Positions 21,761 through 44,912 of a stretch of DNA of 64,000 nucleotides are shown one piece after another. The stretch is from Symbiodinium natans (taxonomy: Eukaryota > Sar > Dinophyceae > Suessiales > Symbiodiniaceae): the NCBI GenBank assembly GCA_905221605.1, contig CAJNDS010001158.1, forward strand, positions 466,001-530,000, given 5' to 3'. The position numbers and the translations under genes are program-made. Within the stretch, counting starts at the first letter, position 1; every line of letters starts with the position of its first letter. Under the pieces are notes generated by a model. That model searched no databases. It had not been told where the DNA came from and was given only the letters and a program-made list of their open reading frames with translations.

Positions 21761-22349
21761 TTTAACATTTAGGGTTATATGGTAAAGAGGTTTAGGGTGT
21801 AGGGTTTAGGGCCGTTTAGGGTTTAGGGTTTAGGCTTGCATCCCGCTTTGGAGTTGGTTGCAAGACTCAACAAGACTCTCTGCCTTTAAATTTTCAAGCC
21901 GAAACCTTAGAAATGGAAAGCGAAAACCAAATCCTTCAGTCCTGCGGGTGCAAACCCTAAACCCTAAACCCCAAAATCTGGCTGCCTTTCCAGGGACCGG
22001 AGGTGCGAGGGCCTCAGCTGAACAGGAGCAGTTCTTCTGAGGAGGGCCTTTGGGACCGGGGTTTTGTAGCTCACGCTGCCTCTTCCAAGCCACAGTCTGC
22101 CAAACGCAACTCCTGGGCTCCGCAATGCTGAGGTCGTCCACAGCTCCACCCTCTAAGCCTAAACCACCTACCACCGCATGCTCGGGCACACACCCATTCG
22201 CAATTGAACCTTATCTCTCGTCTGCGCTCGCTGCCTTCTAATGCTCGCAAACATGTCGAAAAACCTTGACGAAATCGTGCACACATTTGGGAGATGGTGG
22301 GGCCTTGGAATTGGACACTCCATGCGACCCGCGCGGTCCTGCAGCACAA

Positions 22350-22459
22350 CCTTAGGGACCAAAAGAACCCTAAACGGGTTTATGGTCCATATACCTTAAT
22401 AGGAATTATAGTAGTATAGGGTATATAGCCCCATTTTAAGGTTCATTTCGTCCCCAAGG
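22350..22459. mobile_element. Introner-like element, family A
   Basis: Ends CCTTAGGGACCAAAAGAACCC and GGTTCATTTCGTCCCCAAGG, flanked on both sides by AA. The core is a close match to CobW intron 1 (tataccttaataggaattat, agtagtatagggtatat). Confidence 0.88.
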
Positions 22460-24112
22460 AAGTCTTCCAAATTAAAAAGCCATCCCATGCACCCACCCAA
22501 GCCCAAAAGCCGAGGCTTCATTTGCTCCTTGGTCCGAAGAGGCCCTAAATCCTCATAAACCCTATAGACCTCCTAAACCCTCAAAAATTAGGGCTTAGGG
22601 TTTAGGGTTTAGGGTTTAGGGTTTAGGGTGTAGGGTTTAGGGTTTAGGGTTTAGGGACTCGAATAAGCCCCCTAAATTCTCAGAAATTTCCCAGGCTGAC
22701 GAGCCTGTCCCTCCTCAGCCCACTCGGCCAGACACGGGCTTCCCGCGGTCATCCTGAGAGCACCACGCTTTTGCTTAAGAACGGTTGAGGTTTAGGGTTT
22801 AGGGTTTAGGGTTTAGGGTTTAGGGTTTAGGGTTTAGGGTTTAGGGTTTAGGGTTTAGGGTTTAGGGAATCCCCCCCAAAAAATAAAAGAATATTATTCC
22901 TTTTAAGGGCTACATAGGGGAAATCTCTAAAAGGCTTCTTTTGGGAATTTTGGGGAGGTTCTTAGGCAAATTCTTGATCCGAGTTTTCGTGATGGTTGAG
23001 GCCGTGTTGGCTTAGGGCTTTTGGGCCTTTGTCTTCAAGAACTTGAGGTTCTCACGTTCGTTTTGCCGTGGCACAGAGTCTGGGCTCAACAGTTTGTAGG
23101 GCTAAGCTCTCTCAGTTCAGCTGCAAGAACAGGGGTCAAACTTTTTAAAAGGGCATTCAGGGTTCAGAGTTTGTTTCGCGGGATTCTGTTCACGTTATTG
23201 CAGAACAGCCCATGAGCACCCCTAAACCCTAAACCCTAAACCCTAAACCCTAAACCCTAAACCCTAAGCCATGGGTGGCGAAACCCTAAACCATGGCTAA
23301 CAACTTCAGACGATGACATTTGAGAACGAAAGCTCATCAACGGACACCTTGAATCCTTCAGTCTCTGCCAGTTTTTTGCAGTTTAGGGTTTAGGGTTTGG
23401 GGTTTAGGGTTTAGGGTTTAGGGTTTAGGGTTTAGGGTTCTAAACCCCAAACCCTAAACCCTAAGACTCATGGGCCTTTGGCGTGACATGAGACAGTGAG
23501 ACAGCTCGGTAGTCGGCCCCAGCTCCCGATACGCAGTTTTGAACTTCGGGGTTTAGGGGTTAGGGTTTAGGGTTTAGGGTTTAGGGTTTAGGGTTGTTAA
23601 CCTTTCACAATTTAGGGTATTTTCTACTCCTATTGCAAACAAAGGCTGAACCTTTTTTCGGGCTAGGGTATTCAGCCCCTAAGTTGACATTCCCCTTTTT
23701 GGTTGGAGGTTTTGGGGTTTAGGCCGTAAGGCTTTTCAGGTTTAGGGTTCTGGTGCGCAACAGCAGTATCTCGTTGACTGCTTGCACCAACCGTAGGCGG
23801 CAAAAGAGCCCGGGAAGCTGCTGAAGTGCAGTCTGCGTGACAAATTAGGGCCGCCTTTGGGTTTAGGGTTTAGGGTGTATAGGGTTTAAGATTTAGGGCC
23901 GTCAAGAATCATGAAGCATTCAGGCCCCCAAGCCCTTGAACCTCAAACAACGTTGCACACATCCCTCATGAGTCATGCATTCCACATGGGGCACAACCAG
24001 ACAGGCTTACGGATGACTGGCCAAAAACTTGACAAGAAGCTCAAAGAACGACTTGCGTCAGCTGCCATTTGCCCAGTAAGCTGCTTCAAGTGTCTTGAAC
24101 TGTGCTTTTAAC

Positions 24113-24212
24113 TTAGTAGTAGAGTAGGTAACCTTTAACCTTTTTGGGTAAATATATTCCCCTTATATTCCCAAAGGTTAACCTTTAAAACCCCTAGGTA
24201 CTGGACAACTGA
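24113..24212. mobile_element. Palindromic element, family D, copy 1
   Basis: Starts tagtagtagagtaggtaacc. Inner arms TAACCTTTAACCTTTTTGGG and CCCAAAGGTTAACCTTTAA. Ends ctaggtactggacaact. The second copy at 36507-36606 shares both edges. Confidence 0.85.
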
Positions 24213-25596
24213 GTTAAAGTGTGTAGCTTAGTTTGCCTCTAAGTGCTGTTGGCTGCCATGAAGCTGCCCGTGCGTGGTTCGCTGCTGCACGCATTGTTCG
24301 ATTTTCTGGCTTGGCTGAATGCTGGGAAGCTAGGGTTTAGGGTTTAGGGTTTAGGGTTTAGGGTTTAGGGTTAGGGTTTAGGGTTTAGGGTTTAGGAAGT
24401 GACTCGGAACCAACATGTGGGTCCTTGCGCAACTTCCAGCATTTTGCAAGTGCTCCCCCGTGTAGATGAGAGCCACAACAAGCTGTGTGCGAAAATGCGT
24501 GGAGTTGATGCGGCCGCTTGTCCCATCGCGCCTTATTCAGGGCTTGCCATACACATTCCTCATGCCCTAAACCCTAAACCGTAAACCCCAAACCCTGTTG
24601 GGGCTGTGATCCTATAGAGCTGTGTATTGTAACTGTTCATCTTTCTTGATGTACTTGTATCTTACTGTGTACCTTGAACGAGCAGCCCTGCTAAAACCCA
24701 TCTCAAGCATCGTGCATTGACAGCCAGAACTTGGGCTATTGTACAATCTGACCTTTTCCCCGAAAACGCATGCGAAACGGGCGGGGGAAAAATCCTAAAC
24801 CCTAAGCCGTAAACCCCTGATTCCCCAAGAATCGCCGAGGATTTTTGGGGCTTTGTTCTAAGCGCCCGAGGAAAAACCCGAAAACCCACTCAGGGTCCAG
24901 AGGATTGCTTATAGGGCTCTAAGGGTTTAGGGTTTAGGAGCATGGGCTATTTGTCCCCTACTAGCCTGGAAAAAGGCCCTTTATCGGGTTGGCTATGGGG
25001 ACTATGAGGCCTAACAGCATGCTGGTAAGGCCTGGCCTCAGGAATAGTCAGGTGTCCTTATCCAGGCAATGAAGACTGCAATAGGAATGAATGTGCTGAT
25101 TTTGGGCTTTAGGTTTTATAGGGTTTAGGGCGATTGAAGCACCGTGGCCTTTGCTAGGGCGGCACTGGGTTCAAGCCTCGGGCAGAAGTGGAGATGTCGA
25201 TCGAAGTCTTCGACAAGTATTTCCAGGCATTTGGGGGGCAAGAGCAGGTTGCTTGGGGTTGGCGGTTCGATTTCGTGCTTTAGGAGATAAGAGATGCCTT
25301 TTGGAAAGGTTGCCTTTCACATATCTTGGGACGTACTGACTGAAGCATGTCTCCCTACTGCAGCGTTCTCGCTCGCAAATGAATCATTCAGAAGACCCAC
25401 GAAGGGCTCGGCAGCACCAAGCACTCGGCACGCCGGCCTACTTCGTAGAAAAGAAGGTGACGGAGGAAAGATAAGTGTGACAACACGCGGCGTCACATAT
25501 TCATCGTCTAGTAGAGTCATGTTTGCGAACCTCTGTGCTTCGCTGCTAGGGTAAGCCCTCTAAGCATACTGAGCAGCACAACCACCGACACCCCTC

Positions 25597-37180
<11,584 letters not shown>

Positions 37181-38393
37181 GTCAGGTTGTCATGGAACCG
37201 AAGCGAGAATCGTGCCAAAACAACGGCTGAAAGGGATTAGGGTTGATTGTTTGTTTGCTTGTTTGTTTGTTTTGCATGTTTGCTGGTTGTGTGGTTGTGT
37301 TTCTTTTCTGTTTGCTCGCTCGATTATTTGTTTGTTTGCTGTTTGTTTGCTTGTTGTTGGTTGTTAGTTCCTGTTTCTGAACCCGAAACCTCAAACCCCA
37401 AGCCCTAAGCCGGGGTTTCGCTGGTTGTTGTCGTTTGTTTGTCGTTGTTTGTTGGTTTGTCGATGTTTGTTGTTGGTTGGTTGATGGTTGCATGGCTGCT
37501 TGCTTGATCACTTGACGTTTTGTTGGGTTGGTTGTTGTGCTTCTTGTTGCTTGTGGCCCATTTGTGGCCCCTTAGAATTGCCTGGTCTTGCTTGTTGCTG
37601 GCTGCTGTCGGTTGCCGCTTGGCTGTTTTGAATTCGCCGGCCTGTGTGTGCGGCTCAGCTGGGCTCAAGTACCCGTTGGGGCTAGGCTCGCTGCCTCTTG
37701 TCACTATTTATCTCAGCTCTCCATTACCACGGGCCTGACCGTCATGAAGTCAGGCAAGGTGATATCCATGCCAGGGAGAAGGGGGGAAGGGGGGGTGGGT
37801 GGGGGGGGGAGGGTAAGTCGTGTACAGTGCAACGCTTCGTTCAGCTTGCTGCTGGTTCTTGCGCCGAAGTCTCCTTGGACCCAACCGAGGCGGTAGCCCC
37901 AAAGTGCCCCACATCTGCGAGCCTATGTCGAGCAGGAAAGCCCAGGTGCCACAATCCCGAAATCAAGGCCTTATAGACTTAAGCAAAGACTAAACCCTAA
38001 ACCAGGGAATGCGCGGGGACCTGCAACGCTTGGGGAGGCTCTGTGTTTCCTTGGCTCCTCCTTGCTGCCGTCGGTCTCGCGGAAGCAGAGGCCTGGGCGA
38101 TTATTCGCAGACCACACCTAAACCCACATCCTATACAGGATTTAGGCCCCATCCACACCAAGGTTGCTGGAAGTGAACACCTTGGCTTTACCTCTTCCAG
38201 TGTGCGGGTCTGTTCTGAAGAAGACGAGCCCCCTCAAATCGACTTTTGTCGCCAAGCTGCTTTTTTTCATTTTTACTGGAGAAGTGCGGATTGCATTGCA
38301 GGTTAAGTTTGTGGGGGTACAGGAAAAGTCGTGTGTGTCTTGACTGGCTCGAGGCCATACCAAGTACAGGAGGAACGGCAGGGTGCGAACACA

Positions 38394-38560
38394 AACCCTA
38401 AACCCTAAACCCTAAACCCTAAACCCTAAACCCTAAACCCTAAACCCTAAACCCTAAACCCTAAACCCTAAACCCTAAACCCTAAACCCTAAACCCTAAA
38501 CCCTAAACCCTAAACTTAAACCCTAAGCCCTAAGCCCTAGACCCTAAACCCTAAACCCTC
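38394..38560. repeat. Long CCCTAAA array
   Basis: About 18 perfect CCCTAAA units followed by CCCTAAG and CCCTAGA variants. Confidence 0.97.
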
Positions 38561-38933
38561 ACTTGAGGACTACTCCTATGCCGGGGCTGGAACTACAAGC
38601 CTTCCGCCAAGTCCTGCCCCTGGAAAAGAGCTGCTAGACTGATTGGAGCCCTTGCTCGGACTCGCTTCTGCACCCTAAACCATAAACCCTAAACCCTAAA
38701 CCCCCTAAACCCTAAACCCCCTAAACCCTAAACCCCCTAAACCCTGGCGGGTCCACAACAGACCCGCGCAAAACTGTGGCCCCACCAGCAAACCTGAGAT
38801 GCAGGACTTAGGTCACCACCTTTAGTGTTGAGAAATGACGCCTTTCTGCTCCCCAGTGCGCCTAAAAGCAAGAACTTCCAGCCATTTCTGCCCAGAAGAA
38901 GGTTTAACCTTCTCGGAATGGATCAGACGATGT

Positions 38934-39260
38934 AAACCATGGACGTCATCATGCTTGGGCCATGGATGCTCTCTTCTCATCAGAGCAGAATAGACCATGG
39001 ACGTCATCATGCTTGGACCCTGGATGCTCTCTTCCCAGAACTGAGTAGACCATGGACGTCATCATGGTTGGGCCATGGCAGTGCGGAAAACATGTAGACC
39101 ATGGACGTCATCATGCTTGGGCCATGGATGCTCTCTTCTCATCAGACCAGAGAACAGAGTAGACCATGGACGTCATCATGCTTGGGCCATGGATACTCTC
39201 TTCCCAGAACGGATTAGACTATGGACATCATCATGGTTGGGCCATGGATGCACTCTTCTA
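38934..39260. repeat. Tandem repeat, about 49-65 bp unit, six copies
   Basis: Each unit contains accatggacgtcatcatg then cttgggccatggatgctctc. Units start near 38936, 38994, 39049, 39098, 39163 and 39218, so the unit length varies. The ccatgg boxes bracket a conserved gacgtcatc. Confidence 0.92.
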
Positions 39261-39710
39261 ACTATGGTGAAGCAAACGTGTTATTGGGCTGGGCAGAAGC
39301 GGATGCAAGCAAGACAGGGCTTAGTTTAGGACACGTCGAAAGTGCGAAGTAGTGCAAAAAACCCCACAAATACCAGTGCAGTCTACGGATGCCCAAAAAA
39401 ATGCAGGATGATTTTGGATAAAAATTGCGGGGACGAGGTGATGGGCGAAACCCAGGAAACATCGGTATTTACAGGGGATTCTGAGGGCAACAGAGCTAAA
39501 CTGCCGAAAACGCGTGGGTCTGTTGTGGCCCCGCCTAGCCCTAAACCCTAAACCCTAAACCCTAACCCCCTAAACCCTAAACCGCACCCGTGGCCAAGGA
39601 CTCAGACACAGTTCGAGAACTCCCTCCCAGCAGCGCCACTTGGAAGATATCAGCGGGCCCCTCTAAAATGCGCTTGCGCTCAGAGCTCAGGGTCCGTTTC
39701 TATACATACT

Positions 39711-39741
<31 letters not shown>

Positions 39742-40462
39742 ATGCTGGATTATTGTTTGGTATTATATTTTATATTACGTAATTACTCTGTCTGTACGAT
39801 ATGCACGTTTCAATTTGTAGATATGTGCAGATGTTTATGTGACATGGACGCCCCCCCCCCCCCCCCCCCCCCGCCCCCTTGCTCCCCTGTTCACCTTGTG
39901 TTACTCACCATTCTTCCAACAGCCACGATCTGCACGTAAACGCCAGGTCCAAAAAATATTCGTTCCTGGGGATTTGTCTACCTTCCTCAACGGTCCTCAA
40001 GGTCCAACAACCGCAACCTCAAGGTCTTCTCGGTCAGAAACCTAGATGTTTTTAATCTCTGTAAAGAGAACTAGAGGCCTTGCTTCAATATTCATGAATT
40101 TAAAAGCTTCAGGTGCCTAGCTACATGTTGAGGTGGCCCCCTAAAACGAGAACTCGGATATGCCTCTCGAATTTCAAGGCAAGAAGATTTACCGGCATTC
40201 CTTTTCCATTGAAAATGTCTGGCTTTGTTCGGAAGTTAAAGAATCTGGTATCAACATCTTGCAGAAGTTAACTTTGTATTTTTTGTGTAAGACCTGAAGC
40301 CGCCAACGCGCCGTGCAGCCCATTGGTTGCTCAAAAATGCATGTCTTGGGTACTGGTCTTGGGGCCTTTGGCGCCCACTTGCGTAGTTTTAGGGTTTTTA
40401 TTTGGAATGTCGTGGTGTTGGCAGGTTGGCCGAACGGTTGGAGTTGGACTTTTGGAAGGCCG

Positions 40463-40554
40463 CCAGTTCTCTTAATTAGGGGCTCCTTTCTTCTAAGGGT
40501 GCCGTACTATATACTGTAGGGACCCAAAACGGGAACCTAATTTAGAGAACTGCC
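40463..40554. repeat. Palindromic element, family I
   Basis: Left arm ccagttctcttaattagg, right arm cctaatttagagaactgcc. The inner pairing is weaker. Single copy. Confidence 0.7.
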
Positions 40555-41316
40555 CATGTGGAAAAGGTGTACACAGGACACTGGGACACCAGTGGAAAGG
40601 AAGTTGTTGCAAAAGCAGCTTGTCCAGGGACATCCTCGCACAAAAGAGGTTTACCATATGGCGAATTGTTTGTTTAGGGCTTAGCTAATCGATGCACTTT
40701 GCCGTCTAGTTCGGGGACAAGGGCCAGGTTTTGTGTGCAAAGACCGTGCAAAATAGGCCATGTGCTGCAAGCAATGTGCATCTGCTTGTCGTTCAACGTG
40801 GCCAAGCGCGCCTCAACATCCACACCTTCAAACGCATACAACGCCACCAGCCCACCAGGCATCATCCACTGTGAAGACCATTTTCCCCAACAGCATCATG
40901 TGGTACTGCCCCCCTTCATTCACAGACCCCGGATGGTCTGAATGAAACGCGCCTCGCACCCACAACCAAAAAAGGCACTCTTACCGGGCCCCTGCCTCCA
41001 TAACGCCGAACCTGTCGTAGCTCTCCACCCCTCCCGTGTTCAAGATCCCTTGGAAGTTTCCTCAACCCCGCGGCTCAGGAAGTTCGTGTCTGTGGGTGAG
41101 ACACAAGCTCCAGCGAAGACATCCGGAAGCGCAGCCTCTGGGTTTGCAAGTTTGGCGTTTGGGTAGCCGAGACAGGGTCAAAGGGCAGATGGGTTCCACC
41201 TAAAAATTAGCAGATGATGCTCCGTGCTTTGTCAACTACTTTTGCGACGTATGTGACGTAACGCGGCATGCAGTAAGACCCCAGCTCATGGCGAGGCGAC
41301 GCCACGGGTTGCAAAC

Positions 41317-41991
41317 GTGCGAGGAGTAAAGGTGGCCGTCCCTTGGATGGAATGGTCCCCAGCTGCAGAACCCGCCCCAATCCCGACCACCCCCCCCCCG
41401 GTTCCTTCGGAGTCGTTTGCTGAGGCTGCTTTGGCTGCCCAGTCAGGCAGCTTTCCTACAGCAGCCCCAGCAGCAGTGCCGGATGCTGCTTCAAAAGCGG
41501 CCAGCACGCCTAAGGCAGCATCCCCCGTGGCACCGCAAGCAGCCGCAACAATCACACTGGCCCCTGCCCGGGCCAATTCGGGACAGGGGAATTTGTCCAG
41601 CCTCAATGGAACAATCAGACAGATCCAGGAACCTGCCCCTGCATCGAATGCCCATGGTGCCCAAGTGGCCGCTGAAGCCAAGCCAGTGGGCGATCGCAAC
41701 TTGCGCTCCCCCAGCCTGGCACCGGCTTCCCCTCCCTTACAGGGTGCCGCAGCGCAGGCTTCCGAAGGCACCGCCCCGTCGATCGACAAGGAAAGGAGCC
41801 CAAAGCCAAGCCAAATGCCAAGGCCTCCGGCGGATCTGGCCGCGCCGACTGCACAAGCCAGCACGCCAGCCGGAGCAACACCGCTGCCGTCAAGGGATGG
41901 CATGTCCCCAACCTCTGCAGCACCAATCCAGCAGACGCTCGGCTGTAAGTGTAAGCATGCCTGTCAGGCAAGGTTGCCCAAGGCCAGTTGA
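41317..41991 (+). CDS. Ala/Pro-rich ORF, low-complexity protein
   Basis: A 224-residue open frame, the longest non-repeat ORF in the window, rich in Ala, Pro and Ser with no hydrophobic segment or recognisable domain. A further exon may begin at 42105 after a strong polypyrimidine tract and AG. One frame there keeps the Ala/Pro bias (PSLPAVATASGRPPAKPQPA), but the donor needed to join it in frame is unclear: GTAAGT at 41946 gives the other frame. The opposite strand is also open (41286-41903), as expected for GC-rich Ala/Pro codons. A disordered protein is the likeliest reading. Confidence 0.4.
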   Translation: MRGVKVAVPWMEWSPAAEPAPIPTTPPPVPSESFAEAALAAQSGSFPTAAPAAVPDAASKAASTPKAASPVAPQAAATITLAPARANSGQGNLSSLNGTIRQIQEPAPASNAHGAQVAAEAKPVGDRNLRSPSLAPASPPLQGAAAQASEGTAPSIDKERSPKPSQMPRPPADLAAPTAQASTPAGATPLPSRDGMSPTSAAPIQQTLGCKCKHACQARLPKAS

Positions 41992-42061
41992 TGGTCATAT
42001 CTATGTTGAAAGTGTGCTGAGGAACATCTTGTTCTTTTGATTGCCTCTCTCTCTCTGCTTT

Positions 42062-42104
42062 TTTGTTTCTTCCCCTCTCTCTCTCTCTCACTCTTTCTCA
42101 GGCT
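42062..42104 (+). promoter_or_regulatory. Polypyrimidine tract with AG|G acceptor
   Basis: cttcccctctctctctctct...tttctcag|gcttcgag. A canonical-looking acceptor following GTAAGT at 41946, consistent with a 157-bp intron in the Ala/Pro-rich gene. Confidence 0.45.
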
Positions 42105-42641
42105 TCGAGAGCAGCGTCTGGCTCCCCCCAGCGCAAAGCCATCTCTTCCTGCGGTTGCTACTGCCAGCGGTCGACCGCCAGCCAAGCCGCAGCCAGCAGA
42201 AACAGTGACGGCTGTAGCGGAGACAGGGGGGAGCGCCTCGGGTCGCATCATGAGGTGTTGCCTCAAATTCTTGCTGAAAGCTCCTGTATGGCTGAGGTTC
42301 ACGTAGTTGAGAAGCGTCCTTCCCCATGCTATTCCGAAGTGCTTGCCTTGCACCAATTCCAACCCTCCTCATGTTCTCAAGGTGAATATAGGCTTTAGGG
42401 TTTCTAAACTAGGGTTTAGGGTTTAGAGTTTCGGGTTTAGGGTTTAGGGTATTCAGCAACAAAACAGCATCATCGCCCCTCCAACCAAGGTGTATCTGCC
42501 AGCCTTCCCGTCGCAGATGCGGCGTTGTCTGCCAGCCCCTAGACAGTCTTAACAAGGCACGAGGTAAAACAGGATCTGATTGCACGCAGGATGGTCAGAT
42601 TTGCAGCGCACTGTGTCAGAATGTGCAAGCACCTTACCAAC

Positions 42642-42752
42642 TTGGGGGGGTTTACGTGATTAGGGGTGCCTTCTTGGGGTCCTTATTACAAGGGGATCCC
42701 GGTCCTACTCATTGGGGTCTATATGAAGGGGTCCCAATTTTCGTAAACCTCC
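42642..42752. mobile_element. Palindrome-like element, family J
   Basis: Left end ggggggtttacgtgattagg, right end ccaattttcgtaaacctcca, core of gggtccttatta / gggtctatatga phrases. Related stretches lie at 1109-1196, 43303-43500, 49933-50022 and 56383-56475. Confidence 0.6.
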
Positions 42753-42881
42753 AGTTCAGTGCAAAAGCACATGCGTTGGGGTCAGTTTGCAGTGCAGGTA
42801 CGACGCCTTTGCCCAAGCAGCCGTGGGATCCCAGCGGGGTCGTGCTCTCGGGGGCAGACACTGATGGGTTTAGGGCTAAAC

Positions 42882-43000
42882 CCGCCCAAAACCCTAAACC
42901 CTAAACCCTAAACCCTAAACCCTAAACCCTAAACCCTAAACCCTAAACCCTAAACCCTAAACCCTAAACCCTAAACCCTAAACCCTAAACCCTAAACCCA
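42882..43000. repeat. Long CCCTAAA array
   Basis: Sixteen CCCTAAA units, nearly perfect. A family E hairpin follows 83 bp later. Confidence 0.97.
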
Positions 43001-43082
43001 AGCAACTTCAGGGACCACATCAAGTGGATCCTGCGAGAAACTCTCGGAAATATTGAGTTCAATTCTGGGGACCAGAGTTCAA

Positions 43083-43192
43083 CCCAGATCTTCCAAAACC
43101 CCTTAATTGAGGTATATACCCTAATTCACAACAAGGATCCTTATTATGAATTAGGGTATATGCCTTAATTAAGGGGTTTTGGAAGATCTGGG
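43083..43192. mobile_element. Palindromic element, family E, copy 2
   Basis: CCCAGATCTTCCAAAACCCC at the left is exactly complementary to GGGGTTTTGGAAGATCTGGG at the right. The arms continue with ttaattgaggtatataccct / agggtatatgccttaatta. Four bases in the arm (TCTT) differ from copy 1 (GACT), yet pairing is kept. Confidence 0.88.
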
Positions 43193-44802
43193 AACATTCA
43201 CTTTTGAAGTAAGGCTTTGCCCTCCGCCAGCGCTGCACCAGTGATCCAGGGAGTCGGAGATGCAGCAGCCTCGGTGGCTTGGCAGTTTAGAGCTTAGGAC
43301 ATATGGGGGGTGTACGATAATAGAGGACCCCTAATATGGGGTTTCCGAAAATAGGGGTACCGTTTTTGAGGGTTGTTTTAAAAGGATCATATAGCATGTT
43401 GGGGTATATAAGGGGTTTTCGAAAGACCCCCAAATAGTAGGATCCCCTTGTAAGAAGGACGCCAATGAGGGACAAGCAACCCCAATATCGCACGCCCCCA
43501 AATCGAGGACTACAGGACTTCAGTCTGCGCATGAGCTGCAGTCGATGAGTCTGTGGCTTCTGGAGACAGGGCATGACTGGTGCTAGCTGCTGCAAGAAGG
43601 GTCTGTGGCTCCCAACTCCGCCCCTCGACCCCTCCTCATAAACCCTAAACCCTAAACCCTAAACCCTAAACCCTAAACCCCCAGAATCCCTAAACTCACT
43701 GGTGGCGAGGCTCCGCCGCACAGCGCCGGCACACCCCCCTCAGCGGCCTCAAATGGCTCTGTTCCCTTGACTTGGTTTAAGGTTGAGGGTTGAGGAAAAA
43801 GTTTCGGGTTGATGGGGACTTACAGGTTGGCGGATTGGGGATACACAAGTTTCTACTCTCTTGAGAGGGGTTCAGGGTGGGGTAATCTTAGTTTGTTCGC
43901 TTTGTTCTTGGGTTGAAACCAAGAGCACACTTTCTGAGCGTCCACACCTGAAGAAAGATGAACGAACAAAAAAGAGAGACAGTAGTAAAAGAAAGAAAAG
44001 ATAGGAAATAAGTATACAACATAACGTGTCGGGTGGAAGCGTTCCGGGATAGACCGTGTGCACAAACTTGGCCTGCACTGTAATGAATAAATCCGTTCTT
44101 TCAAGTCTTTCGAAAGCGCCTGTGGGAGGGCCTGTGCAATGCCAAAGACACTCCATAGCTGCACGGGCTCCTAAACAGTAACACACTTATGCTGGGCATA
44201 CGCTGGGCTCCTGCGTAATACGGCTTCGGGTCCTCGTGGGCCGTGGCCAGTGGCGACTATTGCGTAGGTCCAAGATTTTTAACTTTGGATGTAAGGCGGC
44301 TAAGTGTTAATTAGGGTCTGCATTTTTACGTGTAGGTCGGATTGCACAGGCAGGATGTAGACCTAAAACACGGATTCACCTTATCGCAAGCCACATCTGC
44401 TGATTTTCTTGGCTAGAAAATGAAGTTGGCTTGGAAACCATGTACCCATCTGATCAAGTGTGAAATAGTTGCAATTGCTTGCTGTAACTTCAATGATATA
44501 TATATATATATATTGATGTAAATGCATACATGCATATATTAGATCAAGCTTTGTTGGTCTTATATATTCAAGCAATACATAGCATCAGTTCTTGAAGAAA
44601 ACACGCCAAACCAAGTTTTCTGCAACAGAAAAGTTCATCCAGCTTGTCTGTTCTGACAGCACGACAAGCGGACTTCTTTCTCAGCGTCTCGGCGTTACTC
44701 AGTCGTGTCATGCCAGTGATATGCCGTAGACTCTGTAGACCGAACCAAGAGGGTCCATTTTGTAGTACTCTTCTGGAATCAAGAACCCGAACACCCTCTT
44801 CG

Positions 44803-44912
44803 ACCAATTGCTTAAGAACACCGGAAAAATGCTCAAAAACATTCTTCCTTATTGAGGGTAATATAGGGATTATTAATGTTTATTCTTTTGGGGTTCTTAA
44901 GCAAATAGTAGT
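44803..44912. mobile_element. Palindromic element, family C
   Basis: Ends accaattgcttaagaacacc and gggttcttaagcaaatagtag, core acattcttccttattgaggg / taatatagggattatt. Confidence 0.85.

Larger units (their letters stand above)
20106..25596. other. Repeat-rich stretch before eS19
   Basis: Apart from the minisatellite it holds many telomeric arrays (20118-20151, 21781-21832, 22596-22653, 22791-22868, 23220-23270, 23382-23464, 23558-23596, 24331-24398), a family A element (22350) and a family D element (24113). Possible exons, unrecognised and low confidence: 23911-24108 (KLDKKLKERLASAAICP, ending next to family D) and 25193-25282 (MSIEVFDKYFQAFGGQEQ). Confidence 0.45.
37181..41316. other. Gene-poor stretch after eS19
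   Basis: Contents: GTTT-rich simple sequence (37235-37560), telomeric arrays (38394-38560, 38672-38748, 39538-39583), a 55-60-bp tandem repeat (38934-39260) and palindrome I (40463-40554). Possible exons: 38043-38100, a hydrophobic LLLAAVGLAEAEAWAI that looks like a signal peptide; 38566-38640, DYSYAGAGTTSLPPSPAPG after an AG|G acceptor. A minus-strand open frame at 40674-40865 (LVALYAFEGVDVEARLATL) also looks protein-like. None is assignable. Confidence 0.45.

Noticed and set aside
41286-41903. 205-aa minus-strand ORF, Ala/Gly rich
   Set aside because: It is antisense to the Ala/Pro-rich + frame. GC-rich Ala/Pro codons leave the opposite strand open, and it has no recognisable motif.
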